Shown here piece after piece: positions 40,028-40,173 of a stretch of DNA of 40,173 bases. Position 1 is the stretch's first letter. The number at the start of each line of letters is the position of its first letter. The notes below the pieces were generated by a model. That model searched no databases. It saw nothing but the letters and a program-made list of their open reading frames with translations, and had not been told where the DNA came from. Both the position numbers and the translations under genes were made by a program. The stretch lies in the IMG/VR virus record IMGVR_UViG_3300030419_000291, positions 1 to 40,173 of that record; one strand, given 5' to 3'. This stretch comes from a virus.

Positions 40028-40173
40028 TATTTATCTCCTTTCTTTTTTGGAATCTCTAGGAAGTTCATGTTCATACTAAACGACCTACGTTCTCCTTTTG
40101 TTTTAAATGGATAGACACAATGAAATAATTGTGCAGGAAATATATAGAAATCTCCTACTCTAGGTTTCACTAA
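40027..40173 (-). CDS. 2-oxoglutarate/Fe(II) oxygenase, partial (C-terminal end)
   Basis: The last 48 codons of a gene whose start lies beyond the right edge. VGDFYIFPAQLFHCVYPFKT then ERRSFSMNMNFLEI matches the C-terminal metal-binding half of prolyl-4-hydroxylase-type 2OG oxygenases: G-D-(x)2-IFP-(x)3-H-x-V-x-P is the distal His motif and the Arg of ERRSFSMN binds 2-oxoglutarate. Such oxygenases are common in marine phages; the substrate is unknown. It ends in a Lys-rich tail and shares one base with the next gene. Confidence 0.75.
   Translation of the reverse strand, partial: LVKPRVGDFYIFPAQLFHCVYPFKTKGERRSFSMNMNFLEIPKKKGDK

Noticed and set aside
1-40173. tRNA genes, integrase or attachment sites
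   Set aside because: I found no cloverleaf ending in a CCA-type acceptor, no tyrosine or serine recombinase motif, and no long direct repeats outside coding repeats; a lytic lifestyle is more likely, but a search with a tRNA finder would be decisive.

Overview
This window looks like a 40 kb piece of the genome of a tailed, short-tailed (podovirus-type) marine bacteriophage. It is strongly A+T-rich. Nearly all of it is coding: genes abut or overlap by 1-20 bases, often as ATGA or TAATG junctions. I see no rRNA, tRNA, integrase or host-type operon. The closest type I can name from memory is the HMO-2011 group, phages of SAR116, SAR11 and related marine alphaproteobacteria. Three things point there: a family A DNA polymerase with a DnaJ-type CxxCxGxG zinc insertion, a monomeric B12-dependent ribonucleotide reductase, and a T7-like endonuclease I. 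The low G+C suggests a SAR11-like host, but that is inference. No phage RNA polymerase, helicase or primase lies in the window, so the genome must continue beyond it, probably to the right, where a 2-oxoglutarate oxygenase gene is cut by the edge.

Layout. (1) 40-3894, plus strand: a dense run of small, mostly very basic proteins of unknown function, mixed with two or three small membrane proteins. (2) 3896-5449: a lysis cassette of LysM protein, 3TM-type holin, second holin-like protein and T4-type lysozyme. (3) 5451-8991: packaging genes (small terminase, small basic proteins, a Lys/Pro/Thr-repeat protein, an HTH-like protein, large terminase). (4) 8995-15747: portal, accessory protein, scaffold, major capsid protein and probable decoration protein. 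A good sigma70-like promoter sits before the capsid gene and an intrinsic terminator follows the decoration gene. (5) 15813-23273: tail tube A and B homologues, then a set of repeat-rich fibre proteins. (6) 23277-31769: five probable internal or ejection proteins, the last 1264 residues long.

(7) 31764-40173, minus strand: the replication and nucleotide-metabolism operon, transcribed toward the structural genes. In transcription order it holds the partial 2OG oxygenase, a small membrane protein, DNA polymerase A, an SSB-like acidic-tailed protein, a Cas4/RecB-type nuclease with four Fe-S cysteines, a coiled-coil protein, endonuclease I, a conserved hypothetical, a DUF3310 protein, a 54-residue hypothetical, ribonucleotide reductase NrdJ, a PD-(D/E)XK-like protein, a conserved small protein, a ribosome-modulation-factor-like protein and a 51-residue coiled-coil protein. 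Almost every minus-strand gene has an AGGAG-type ribosome binding site.

Together the genes describe a lytic phage. The minus-strand operon would break down DNA, make dNTPs and replicate the genome. The plus-strand genes would package DNA, build the capsid, tail and fibres, and lyse the cell. The least explained parts are the basic microprotein cluster, including a Met/Gly/Lys peptide encoded across the end of another gene, a recurrent GGL/GGM peptide motif, a two-gene split of a domain pair, and fibre repeats with identical protein but extensively different silent codons.
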